A program made the position numbers and the translations under genes. This document shows, piece by piece, positions 21,787-34,700 of a stretch of 64,000 bases of DNA (positions are counted from its first letter, which is position 1; every line of letters begins with the position of its first letter). Below the pieces are notes generated by a model that did no database searches, was not told the DNA's origin, and was given only the letters and a program-made list of their open reading frames with translations. Source of the stretch: Artemia franciscana (lineage: Eukaryota; Arthropoda; Branchiopoda; Anostraca; Artemiidae); assembly GCF_032884065.1 (NCBI RefSeq), contig NW_027062697.1:1-64000 (forward strand). The letters are read 5' to 3'.

Positions 21787-22449
21787 ATTGGGACAAAACT
21801 TACGATTTAGTGTAAAGAGCGAGGTATTAACGAGGGTACAAACCCCCTCGTACACATAATAAAAATATAAGAATATAAAAGTTTGTTACGTAAGTTAATT
21901 CTTAAGTTACGTATATTTTTTACTAATAAAAACGTTCGTTGAATATTAAAAGTTCTAGTAGCCTTTTTAAGTAACCGAAAAATTGGAGGGCAGCTAGGCT
22001 TCCTTCCCCACCCCTTATTTCTCAAAATCGTCTGATCAAAACTAAGAGAAAGCCATTTAGCCAAAAAAAAATTAATATACTAATTTCATTTCAATAATTT
22101 ATGTGCGGAGAGCAAAAATCAAACATGCATTAATTCAAAAACGTTCAGAAATTAAATAAAAAAAACTAGTTTTTTTTAACTTAAAGTAAGGAGCGACATT
22201 AAAACTTAAAACGAACAGAAATTACTCCGTATATGAAATGGGTTGTCCCCTCCGCAGTCCCACGCTCTTTACGCTAAAGTTTTTAATTTTTTTAAAAAGT
22301 AGAATTGTGGCAAAGAGTCAAACTTTAGCGTATAGAGCGAGTGACTGCGGAGGGGACAACCAATTTCATATACAGAGTAATTTCTGTTCGTTTTAAGTTT
22401 TAATGTCGCTCCTTACTTTCAGTTAAAAAAACTAGTTTTTTTTATTTAA
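21787..22449 (+). mobile_element. Long-inverted-repeat family 2, partial arm
   Basis: Begins mid-element next to the PLE (GGGACAAAACTTACGATTTA) and runs through the GAGCGAGGTATTAACGAGG and TCAAAATCGTCTGATCAAAA blocks into the inner hairpin at 22155-22449. Same orientation as 24256-26032. The outer part with the 18-nt palindrome is missing, perhaps cut off where the PLE sits. Confidence 0.7.
22155..22449. repeat. Family 2 inner hairpin
   Basis: Two ~125-bp arms (AAGTAAGGAGCGACATTAAA ... and its reverse complement) separated by ~40 bp, bounded by AAACTAGTTTTTTTTA on both sides. Recurs at 25692-26032, 45355-45635, 47005-47292, 50415-50712, 62500-62785 and as a half at 60265-60430. Confidence 0.85.
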
Positions 22450-22626
22450 TAGATATACTAAGGACCAAACTAAAGTAAAATTTTCTGCACAGCGTTTAGG
22501 TGTTTAGGTTTCTACATTACTGCAGCGACACAGGCGCTCAAGTGCTTCCCGCACGGTGATCATTTTTTGAAGTCCCTTCAGTTTGTTAATCTCAACCAGT
22601 ATTCCGTCACTAGGTGTCGTAGTGAA

Positions 22627-22627
<1 letters not shown>
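22450..22627 (-). repeat. ~180-bp repeat shared with the histone spacer
   Basis: Reverse complement of 53635-53832. On the minus strand it has a short coding-like frame, SDGILVEINKLKGLQKMITV then REALERLCRCSNVET and a stop (22504-22506). In the 53.6-kb copy an inserted ~25 bp breaks that frame. It could be the tail of a captured gene; I do not recognise it. Confidence 0.6.

Positions 22628-22697
<70 letters not shown>
22628..22697. repeat. (TA)n microsatellite
   Basis: About 35 TA units joining the 180-bp repeat to the satellite array. Confidence 0.95.
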
Positions 22698-22700
<3 letters not shown>

Positions 22701-24253
22701 TAGTTTTATACACTCTGATAACTCTATCGAAATGTTCTCAAATTTTAAGAAAAAATGGTCACTGCACAGTTGTATATCTATAAACAAGAAGCTATTTTCC
22801 TAGTTTCATAGTTTTATACATTCCGATAATTCTATCGGAATGTTCTCAAATTATGAGAAAAAAATTACCAATCTGCACTGGTATATCTATAAAAAATGAA
22901 GCTCTTTTCCTAGTTTCATAATTTTATACATTCCGACAACTCTATCGGAATGTTCTCAAATTTTGAGAACAAAATGACCACTTTACAGTTGTATATCTAT
23001 AAAAAAGAAGCAATTTTCCTAGTTTCATAGTTTTATACATTTTGATAACTCTCTCGGAATGTTCTCAAATTTTGAGAAAAAATGGTCACTTTAAAGTTGT
23101 ATATATATATAAAAAAGAAGCTATTTTCCTAGTTTCATAGTTTTATACACTCGGATAACTCTATCGGAATGTTCTCAAATTTGGAGAACTAAATGACCAC
23201 TGTACAATTGTATTTTCCTAGTTTCATAGTTTTATACATTCCGATAACTCTAACAAAATACTCACTGTATAGTTGTATGTCTATAAAAAAGAAGTTATTT
23301 AGGAAAATAAGTTGTACATCTATAAGAAAAGCTATTTTTCTAGTTTCATAGTTCCATACATTCCGATAATTCTATCGAAATGTTTTCACGTTTTTAGAAC
23401 AAAATGGTCACTGTAAAGTTGTATATCTATAAGAAAGAGGCTATTTTCCTAGTTTCATACATTCTGATAACTCTATCGAAACGTTTTCAAATTTTTAGAA
23501 CAAAATGGTTACTGTACAGTTGATATATCTACAAAAAAGAAGCTTTTTTCTTAGCTTCGTAGTTGTATACATTCCGAATACTCTATCGAAATGGTCTCAA
23601 ATTTTGAGAACAAAATGAGCATTATACAGCTTTATATCTATAAGAAAGAAGCTATTTTCCTAGTTTCATAGTCTTATACATTTCGATAACTCTATCGGAA
23701 TGTTTTCAAATTTTGAAAACAACATGGTCACTGTACAATTTTATATCTATAAGAAAGAAGCTATTTTCCTAGTTTCATAGTCTTATACATTTTATTAAGT
23801 CAATCAGAATGTTCTCAAATTTTGAGAACAAATGGTCACTTTAAAGTTGTATATCTATAAAAAAGAAGCTATTTTCCTAGTCTCATAGTTTTATACATTC
23901 CAATAACTCTATCGGAATGTTCTCAAATTTTCAGAACAAAATGGTCACTGTACAGTTGTATATTAATAAAAAAAAGAAGCTATTTTCCTAGTTTCATAGT
24001 TTTGTATATTCTGATAACTCTATTCCTATAAAACTTAATGAAAAAGAAGCTCTTTTCCTAGTTTCATAGTTTTATACATTTTGATAACTCCATCGGATTG
24101 TTCTCAAATTTTGAGAACAAAAAAAAACCACTGTACAGTTGTATATCTATAAAAAAGAAGCTATTTTCCTATTTTCATAGTTTATACATTCATTTAAATC
24201 TATCGGAATGTTCTCAAATTTTGAGAACAAAATGACAACTGTACAGTTGTATA
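22698..24253 (+). repeat. AluI-type ~110-bp satellite, block 1
   Basis: About 14 diverged monomers with one AGCT each (GAAGCTATTTTCCTAGTTTC). Each monomer carries two consecutive hairpins: ATTCCGATA-ACTC-TATCGGAAT, and GTTCTCAA-ATT-TTGAGAAC. Several units are truncated. It resembles the Artemia AluI heterochromatin satellite (recalled length about 113 bp). Confidence 0.85.
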
Positions 24254-24255
24254 TC

Positions 24256-26032
24256 AACAGTTCGTGGTAACGAACTGTAGTAAGGAGCGACCCGGCTCAA
24301 TAGTAACCAAAACTCTAAAAATTGAATTTTGATATTAATAGCTACATCAAAAGAATTGCATTTTAATGCTGATTTTAAATATATAAGTTTCATCAAGTTT
24401 AGTCTTACCCATCAAAAGTTAAGCGCCTGAGAAAAATTTGCCTTATTTAGGAAAATAGGGGGAAACACCCCCTAAAAGTCGTAGGATCTTAACGAAAATG
24501 ACACCATCGGATTCAGCGTATCAGAGAACCCTACTGTAGAAGATTCAAGCTCGTATCTACAAAAATGTGGAATTTTGTATTTTTTGCCAGAAGACAAATC
24601 ACGGGTGCGTGTTTATTTGTTTGTTTTTTTTTCCCCAGGGGTCATTGTATCGACCAAGTGGTCCTAGAGTGTCGCAAGAGGGCTCATTCTAACGGAAATG
24701 AGCAGTTCTAGTGCCCTTTTTAAGTGACCAAAAAAATTGGAGGGCATCTAGGCCCCCTCCCACGCTCATTTTTTTCCCAAATTCAACGGATCAAAATTCA
24801 ACGGATCATTTTGTTCAACATAGTCGAAAACCATAATAACTATGTCTTTGGATATGACTTACTTCCCCACAATCCCTGGGGGAGGGGCTGCAAGTTACAA
24901 ACTTTGACCAGTGTTTACATATAGTAATGGTTATTGGGAAGTGTACAGACGTTTTCAGGGGGATTTTATTTTGTTTGGGGGTGGGGCTGAGGAGATGGGG
25001 CTATGTTGGAGGATCTTTTCTTGGAGGAATCTGTCATGGGGGAAGAAAAATTCAATGACAAGGTCGCAGGACTCTCTTGCATTACTATAAGAAAACAATG
25101 AAAAATAAACATGAAAACGTTTTTTCAAATGAAAGGAAGAAGTAGCATTGAAACTTAAAACGAACAGAGATTATTACGCAAATGAGGGGTTCTAAAAATA
25201 CTTTAGCATAAAGAGCGAGGTATTTAGGAGGAGATAAATACCTTGCTCTTTATGCTAAAGTATTTTTAGTAATTTCAACTATTTATTCTACGGCCTTTCC
25301 GATTCAGGGGTCATTCTTAAAGAATTGGGACAAAACTTACGATTCAGTGTAAGGAGCGAGGTATTAAGGAGGGTACAAACCCCCTCGTATACATAATAAA
25401 AATATAAGGTTATGAAAGTTTGTTACGTAAGTTAATTCTTAAGTTACGTATATTTTTTACTAATAAAAACGTTCGTTAATAATTAAAAGTTCTAGTTGCC
25501 TTTCTAAGTAACCTAAAAATTGGAGGGCAGCTAGGCCTCCTTCTCCACCCCTTATTTCTCAAAATCGTCTGATCAAAACTAAGAGAAAGCCATTTAGCCA
25601 AAAAAAGAATTAATATACAAATTTCATTTTAATAATTTATGTGCGGAGAGCCAAAACCAAACATGCATTAATTCAAAAACGTTCAGAAATTAAATAAAAT
25701 AAAAACTAATTTTTTTAGCTGAAAGTAAGGAGCGACATTAAAACTTAAAACGAACAGAAATTACTCTGTATATGAAATGAGTTGTCCCCTCCGCAATCCC
25801 TCACTCTTTACGCTAAAGTTTGACTCTTTGCCACAATTCTACTTTTTAAAACAATTAAAAACTTGACTCTTTGCCACAATTCTGCTTTTTAAAACAATTA
25901 AAAGCTTTAGCGCAAAGAGCGAGGCATTGCGGAGGGGACAGCTCATTTCATATACGGAGTAATTTCTGTTCGTTTTAAGTTTTAATGTCGCTCCTTATTT
26001 TCAGCTAAAAAAATAGTTTTTTTTATTTAATT
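24256..26032 (+). mobile_element. Long-inverted-repeat family 2, full arm
   Basis: Starts with AACAG and the perfect palindrome AGTTCGT-GGTA-ACGAACT (24259-24276), then AGTAAGGAGCGACCCGGCTC. Next comes an internal hairpin around 25120-25290 (TTTAGCATAAAGAGCGAGG inverted), the GGGACAAAACTTACGATT block, and the inner hairpin at 25692-26032. The inner hairpin has a tandem duplication of TTTGCCACAATTCT. No gene. It interrupts the satellite, so it inserted into the array or was amplified with it. Confidence 0.75.
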
Positions 26033-29000
26033 TATATAAAAGATGCTATTTTCCTAGTTTCATAGTTTTATACATACCGATAACTGTACCGAAAGGTTCT
26101 AAAATTTTGCGAACAAAATGACCACTTTACAGTTGTATATCGATAAAAAAAGGAGCTATTTCCCTAGTTTCTTAGTTTTATACATTACGATAACTTTATC
26201 AGAATATTCTCAAACTTCGAGAATAAATGGTCACTGTACATTTTTATATCTATAAAAAGAAACTATTTTCCTAGTTTCATAGTTTCATACATTCCGATAA
26301 CTCTATCGTAATGTTCTTAAATTTTGAGAACAAAATTACCACTGTACAGTTGTAAATCTATAATAAAGAAGCTATTTTCCTAGTTTCATAGTTTTATACA
26401 TTCCGTTAATTTTATCAGAATGTTCTCGAAATTTGAGCATATAATGACCACTATACAGTTGTATATCTATAGAAAAGAAGCTATTTTCTAGTTTCATACT
26501 TTTATATATTCAGATAGGTCTATCCGAATGTTCTCAAGATATGAGAACAAAATGACCACTGTACAATTGTAAATCTATAAAAAAAAAGCTATTTTCCGAG
26601 TTTCACAGTCTTATACATTCCGATACCTCTATCAGAATGTTCTCAAATTTGGAGAATAAAATGACCACTTTACAGTTGTATAGCTATAAAAAGAAGCTAT
26701 TTTTCTAGTTTCATAGTTTTTTTACAATCCGATAACTCTATCGGTAAATTCTCAAATTTTGAGAACAAATGGTCAAGGTATATTTGTATATCTAAAAAAA
26801 AGCAATTTTCCTAGTTTCATAGTTGTATTGATTCCAATAACTCTATCGGAATGTTCATAAATTTTGAGAACAAAATGACCACTGTACTGTAGTATATCGG
26901 TAAAAAAGAGGCTATTTTCCTAGTTTTATAGTTGTATACATTCTGATAACTCTATCGAAATATTTTCAAATTTTTAGAAAAAAAATGGTCACTTTACAGT
27001 AGTATATCTCAAAATTTGAGAACATTCCGATATAGCTGTCAGAATGTATAAAACTATGAAACTAGGAAAATAGCTTCTTTTTTGTAGATTTACAACTGTA
27101 TAGTGATCATTTAAAATTTAAAATTTGAGAACATTTCAATAGAGTTATCAGAAAGTATAAAACTATGAAAATAGAAAAATAGCTTCTTTTTTATAGATTC
27201 AACTCTACAGTGACAATTTTGATCTAAAAATTTTAAAACATTCCAAGAGAAATATTAGAATGTATAAAACTATGAAACTAGGAAAACAGCTTCTTTCTTA
27301 TATATATGCAACTCTACAGTGACCATTTGGTTCTCGAAATTTAAAAGCATTCCGATAGAGGTATCAGAATGTATAAAACTAGGGAACTAGAAAAATAGCT
27401 TCTTTTTCATAAATATACAATTGTACAATGGCTATTTTGTTATTAAAATTTGAGAAAATTCCGATAGTTATCGGAATGTAAAAAACTATGAAACTTGGAA
27501 AATAGCTTTTTTTTATAGATATAAAACTGTACAGTGGTCATTTTGTCCTTAAATTTGAGAACATTCCGATAGAGTTACTGGAAAATATAAAACTATGAAA
27601 CTAGGAAAATAGCTTCTTTTTTATAGATATACAGCTATATAGTGGTTATTTTGTTCTCAAAACTTGAGATAATTCCGATAGAGTTATCGGAATGTATAAA
27701 ACTATGAAACTAGGAAAATAGCTTCTTTTTATAGATATACAACTGTAGAGTGGTTATTTTTTTCCGAAAACTTGAGATTATTCCGATAGAGTTATCCAAA
27801 TGTATAAAACTACGAAACTAGGAAAATAACTTCTTTTTTATAGATATACAACTGTACATTGGTCATATATTCTCAAAATTTGAGAACCTTCCGATATAGA
27901 ATTTCTATATCGGAAATTCTGAATATAATTCTGAACATATCTGAATATCTGAGTATATATAACATATATAGAAATTCTGAATACTCTATCGGAATGTTTT
28001 CAAATTTTTAGAAAAAAATCGTCACTGTACAGTTGTATATCTATAAAAAAGAAGCTATTTTCCTAGTTTCATAGTTTTATACATTCCGATAACTCTATCG
28101 AAAAGTTTTCAAATTTTGATAACAAAATTTTTCTAGTTTCATAGTTTTATATATTCCGATAACTCTATCGGAATATTCTCAAATTTTGAGAACAAAATGA
28201 CCACTGTACAGTTATCTATAAAAAAAAGCTATTTCCCTAGTTTCATAGTCTTATAAATTCCGATAACTCTATCGGAATGTTTTTAAATTTTGAGAACAAA
28301 ATGAACACTGTACAACTGTATATCTATCAAAAATAAGCCATTTTCCTAGTTTCATAGTTTTATACATTCCTATAACTCTTTCGGAATATTCTCAAATTTT
28401 GAGAACTAAATAACCACTGCATAGTTGCATATCTTAAAAAAAGAAACTATTTTTCAAGTTTCATAGTTTTACACATTCCAAAAACTCTATCGGAAATATC
28501 CCAAAATTTGAGAACAAAACGACTAATGTACAGTTGTATATCTATAAAAAAGAAGCTATTTTCCAAGTTTCATAGTTCTATACATTCCAAAAAATCTATT
28601 GGAATGTTCTCAAATTTTTGAACAAAATGACCAATGTACAGTTGTATATTTATAAAAAAGAAGCTAAATTCCTTGTTTCATAGTTTTATACATTCTGATA
28701 ACTCTATTGGAATGTTCTCAAATTTTGAGAACAAAAAGGTCACTTTACAGTTGTATATTTATAAAAATAAGCTATTTTCCTAGTTTCATAGTTTTCTAAA
28801 TTCCGATAACTCTATCAGAATGTTCTCAAATTTTGAGAACAAAATGACCACTGTACTGCTGTATATCTATAAAAAAAGAAGTCATTTTCCAAGTTTCATA
28901 GTTTTATACATTCCGAAAAATCTATTGGAATGTTCTCAAATTTTTAGAACAAAATGACCAATGTACAGTTGTATATTTATAAAAAAGAAGCTATTTTCCT

Positions 29001-30125
29001 TGTTTCATAGTTTTACACATTCTGATAACTCTATCGGAATGTTCTCAAATTTTGAGAACAAAAAGATCACTTTACAGTTGTACATCTATAAAAATAAGCT
29101 ATTTCCTAGTTTCATGGTTTTCTAAATTCCGATAATTCTATCGGAATGTTCATAAATATTGAGAACAAAATGACCAATTTACAGTTGTATAATTATAAAA
29201 AAAATAAGCTATTTTCCTAGTCTCATACTTTGATACATTACGATAACTCTATGAGAATGTTCTCAAATTTTGAGAACAAAATGTTCACTGTACAGTTGTA
29301 TATCTTAAAAAAAGAAGCTATTTTCCAAGTTTTATAGTTTTATACATTCCGATAACTCTATTGGAATATTCTCAAATTTTGAGAACAAAATGACTAATCT
29401 ACAGTTGTATATCTATAAAAAAGAAGCTATTTTCTTAGTTTTCTAGTTTTATGCATTCCTATAACTCCATCGGAATGTCCTCAAATTATGAAGACAAAAT
29501 GACCAATTTACAGTTGTATATCTGTAAAAAAAGAAGCTATTTACCTAGTTTCATAGTTTTATACATTCTGATAAAACTTTCGGATTGTTCTCAAATTTTC
29601 AGAACAAACTGACCAATCTAAAGTTGTATATTTATAAAAAAGAAGCTATTTTCCTAGTTTCATAGTTGTATACATTCTGATAGCTCTATTGGAATGTTCT
29701 CAAATTCTGAGAACAAAATGATCACTTTACAGTTGTATATCTATAAAAAATAAGCTATTTTCCTAGTTTCATAGTTTTATACACTCCGATAACTCCATCG
29801 GAATGTTTTCAAATTTTAAGAACAAAATGGTCACTGTACTGTTGTATATATATAAAAAAGAAGCTATTTTCCTAGTTTTATAGTTTTATACATTCCGACA
29901 GCTCTATTGGAATGTTCTCAAATTTTGAGATATACAACTGTACAGTGGCCATTTTGTTCTAAAAATTTGAAAACATTTCGATAGAGTTATCAGAATGTAT
30001 ACAGCTATGAAACTAGGAAAATAGTCTCTTTCTTATAGATATACAACTGTACACTGATCGTTTTGTTCTTAAAATTTGAAAACATTCCGATGGAGTTATC
30101 GGAATGTACAAAATTAAGAAACTAG
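26033..30125. repeat. AluI-type satellite, block 2, with inverted segments
   Basis: About 36 further ~110-bp monomers. Orientation is + for 26033-27005, - for about 27006-27895, + for about 27960-29932 and - for 29933-30125. The 27896-27960 junction is an AT-rich scramble (GAATTTCTATATCGG...). The + to - switches at 27006 and 29932 both lie at the TCTCAAAATTTGAGA palindrome next to GTATATC. Confidence 0.85.
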
Positions 30126-30539
30126 GAAAATTTTTCCTAAACTTTTTTTAAAAATACCATAAATTGCAATTTGTTTCATAACTAATAATTAGATTATCAT
30201 TCTATAATATTTCTATTTCTTTGCTATCGTAATTAGTAGAAATAAAACTTTTTAATATTATTTAATATTTTTGACTGGTTAATTTAAATATTTAATTTCT
30301 TTTAATGAATTATAAAAATATTTTGTTAATAACATACCTAATAAACACAATTAGTGAAGTATTAATCGTATTTATTTAATAGACAATCCCAAAAGATGAT
30401 CATATCTTATTCACAATCAACCGAGTTTATCATAGATCGTAATACCAAACAGATCCAATGACTTCTTAGCGGAATAACACCATCTGTTGATTGTTGGTTG
30501 TTGATTGTCACAATACATCTGTTTATTGTCACAAAATAA

Positions 30540-30710
30540 ATTGTGTATTTTGTAAATTTTGATTTATATTTACTAATAGTATTCACTAAGTTGTACACGA
30601 GTAACAATAAATCTATAATGTTATTACAAGATGTTAAATTATGTATTAAGACAACTAGTAGAATAATCTTAAAATAGATATGTTAAGACTTAAGAAGTGT
30701 TGCGTTCTTA
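30540..30710 (+). repeat. Left arm of an inverted repeat in the AT island
   Basis: Its reverse complement (AACACTTCTTAA ... TTTAACATCTTGTAATAA ... CAACTTAGTGAATACTATTA) matches 34545-34700 at about 75% by eye. Confidence 0.6.
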
Positions 30711-33700
30711 TTATGAAGTCAGTAATTATGTAAATTATATTAATTATTGTTTACAATCTTTTATCAAGATTATCAAAAAATCTTGAAAGATTATCAAGAA
30801 TATAACCATTTATTCCTTAAATCATTTTTCGATAGAACTTTATTATCAAACAATTTGAGTTCAAGTTTTTAAGAAACTCGAAACTCTATTTCAAACATTG
30901 TATTTTCTTATTCACATGTAAATTACATAAAGAAAAATAAATTAAAAATAGTTTTTTTTGAAAAATCATAAAATAACACGTAAATCAATTATACGTTTGA
31001 TAATAATTATAATAAAGTTAATGAAAGTTATATTCCGGTACTAAATCACAAAACTAATTATTTGGTTTTAACAATTTACATCATCAAAAAACTAGCATAA
31101 GTATATCAATAAATATGAGATTAAAATATAATTTTTAACTAATTTTTTTATCTTAAAAGGATTTCACAATATAAAATATAGCTATAAAAATAATGCAAGT
31201 TTTTCTACAGTTAACAATAATACAATCATGACTAATAGATTTATCTTTTCTACTTTTACATTAAATACACACTTTGTTAATTAACAATCCTTAGAAAAAC
31301 TTAAATTAATATTATAAGATTACAAATTGTTTGAAAAATGTATGAAGATTTATTAAAAACAAAATCATATTTAACAATATAGTGTCATTCGTTTCTTACT
31401 AAACGGGTTTTTATATAAAAATTAGTTATTATATTATACTTGTTTAAAGCATAAAATGTTCAAAAGAATTTAATTATAATAAATCAGATTAATATAATAT
31501 TGATTATGGTCAAAAATGCTATTTGACTTATATGTTATAACTTGGAATATAACATATATAAACTTGTATTATTTACAGAATCATTATGCTATTTTCAAAT
31601 ACTTTTTCTCTATATTCTATGAAAAACTTAAAAACTAATTTCTCTTTGTTTTTGGGTCATTCTACAAATTAGGTTATTTATTTATTTGATTACTTTTTTT
31701 AATATCTTTTTGCGTGCTATATATTTACTTGGTTAGATTCAAACAACAAGACCATTGGTTATTATATTAAATCTTGATCTATATGTTAGAATTATGCTAT
31801 TGATCTATAGCCTGTTACAAATAAATTTTGTTTATTTATTTGAATGATGTTCTTATAATCCAAATTGAGTAATATCTGCTACCATTTTATTTCTGTTGAT
31901 ATTTATAAAATTGTTTTCAGATAAATATTTATTATAGTTATTATTTTATATCAAATATTCTGTGATCCAAAGAGTTTACATTGTAGACTAGTATTTATTT
32001 TCAATTATTTAGACAATAGGTTTAGCTTTTATAGCTAAAACTCAAGGTGCAGTGTACATGGATATTATATAGTTAATTATATAATTACTAGTAATTGAGA
32101 TATACAAACTTTATTCTATTTTATATCGTTTAATATATTTCTTCCTTAATTAGATATCGTATTATAATAAAGTTTTATATTATTTTTGAATAAAACACAA
32201 TTCTATAATTTAATATTTTGTATTTAGATTTTGAACTATAATTTAAGGAGTATTATAACATCATAACAAATATTTTGTTGATTTAGTAACAATTCTATAA
32301 ATAATATATAAAACAAATAGATAGAAACTGTCAACATGAGATTCGAACATGCATCTAAATATAAATTTTATTTGATTTTAAAACTTCTATGGTAATATAA
32401 TCATTATATAAAACATTTTATTATTTTATCATACAAAATAACAAAATTTTATCATATATAAATAAATTTATTAATATATAGAATGAACAACTATTTAATA
32501 TATATAAAAGACTTTACTAAGTAAATATAAAAATATTTTTATATATTTCTATTGTATAAAAAAAATATTTCCGTATAAAAACGATATTATTAAGATTCGA
32601 ACATAAACACACCTTTTTTCCAAAAACACAATTCCTGGTTGGAATCTTGATATTTGCACATTATTACAATAATATTTTTATAATAAGACAAAAAATGATA
32701 CCAAAGAAGGTTAAAAAATTAAGAAGAAGCAATTGTATTCACCTGTTAATTCTATTTATAACTAGTTGTATTGTTTTACTTTGTTACAAGAATAAACATT
32801 TACAACTTAAAAGAGACAATATAAAGTTTTCATTGCGTTATGATATATTCTATTTATATATAAATATAGATTATATATTATAAGTTAGCTAAAGATTTTG
32901 TATTCTTCTATTTTTTTGATAAATTACCATTGTAGAAAAACATTTAATAGAATCTATAAGAATTTAAGAATAAAAATATCATTTAATTTCTGTAAATTAT
33001 TATATAAATTAGTTATCACTTATTTTTGTTTAATTTAATTAGATAAAATTTTAAAAATATAATCATTGACATAGTGTTGAGAAAGTTTTTTTTTAGCAGT
33101 GAAAAAATATTGTCCTATAATTGTTCTTTATACTTTAACGCTTAAAAGAATTCTTCTACAATATAGGATACCAGTTTTTATTATTTATACTGATAGAAAA
33201 AAATACTTAATAATTAAAGTAGATAATAATTTGATCACCATCCTGTTTCATTTATCAATAATTAAGTTTAATTTAACTTTACCTTAAACACCATTTTTGA
33301 ATCTCAATGTGAGATTTTTTTGTTTTAACTTTAAATCCGATTAGATTATTTTACTGATAAAATTTACATCTTTTTATTGTATTTACATAATAAAATATAA
33401 TCAAAAATTACTCTTTTTTTATTTTTTGTGAACATTATGGATTTATTCATGTTATATTTGATCTATATTTAAATCTAAATTATTTATTGTGGAGTCTTTT
33501 ATTGTGATTTAAAATTATTTAGTTAATAGATTACTATTTCTTACCTAGTTAAAATAAATTTCTTATATTTGTAATATCATTACTTAAATAGAAGAAATCT
33601 TTAAACGCTAACACTCAGTTTTAATACAATATTGGATATTGATGATATTAAATTATTCTTATTATTGTATTACAATCTTATTTTAACAATGTTAATAAAT

Positions 33701-34477
33701 ATTAGAAATTATTTATTTTTTATATGACTATAAAAATATAAATCTCGAAATATATTTTATTAGTGCATTTTATACATTATTTATAGAAATAAAATATGTT
33801 AAATTGCAAGTTGTATACCATTTTATTTTTTATCTATTCTTGTTAATATAAAAATATCATATAATATGTTTTTGATAGCATAATATAATTTTATTGATTA
33901 TTAAACACAAAAGTAAATACTGGGATTCGAACCAATTACTTATAAAAATTAGATCAATATTTAAAATAAAATTTTTAAATAAATGATTTGAAGAAATAGT
34001 TTATTAATCAAAAAAATTTAGACGAAATCTGTTCTATTAATCATAGTAATAAGAAAAATCATTAAATTGTAGTACTATAAAATATAATATAGCAAAGTGA
34101 TTCGAACTTCTGTACAAATATAAAATATAAAATATAGAACATCAGTATATGATAATAAAAAATTCCCTCTAAAGTATTAATTTATTATGCAAGAACATAC
34201 TAATCAATATACAACATAGAAATAAAAAAGCAAATTAAAAAAACGGTAGTTAAATAATACTGTAAATTTTAGTTTTAAAAATATACCTTTTTTCTATGAA
34301 TTATAATATTTTTAATTAATATTCAATTTCTGATTATCATTTATTGAAACAAATACTATTTAAAATAATATTAAAATAATTTAAGAAACCTAATAATTCA
34401 TACAATTTATTCAAAATAATAGTAGTAATCATAAAAATTTTGTATTCCTAATTTTCTAATCTTATTTTCGACTACTT

Positions 34478-34519
<42 letters not shown>

Positions 34520-34544
34520 GAATTATTTAAATATTTTATTAGAA

Positions 34545-34700
34545 AGATAACCTAACACTTCTTAAATTTAAACATATTTATTTAAGATTATTCTTCTAAT
34601 TATTTTAATATTTAATTTAACATCTTGTAATAAAATTAGATATTTATTTTACTTATGCGCAACTTAGTGAATACTATTAATGTATTTATTAAATATTCAT
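34545..34700 (-). repeat. Right arm of an inverted repeat in the AT island
   Basis: Contains ATTTAACATCTTGTAATAA and CAACTTAGTGAATACTATTA in reverse-complement relation to 30540-30710. The arms are about 4.1 kb apart. Confidence 0.6.

Noticed and set aside
22504-22803. Overlapping 66-78-codon frames on both strands
   Set aside because: Driven by (TA)n; only the short minus tail before the stop at 22504 looks protein-like and is discussed as part of the 180-bp repeat.
22698-30125. CRISPR-like regular repeats
   Set aside because: Contiguous diverged ~110-bp monomers with no unique spacers in a eukaryotic context: a satellite.
32330-34110. tRNA genes at GATTCGAAC words
   Set aside because: No proper T-stem, acceptor stem or anticodon arm could be drawn around any of the four; kept only as a low-weight observation.
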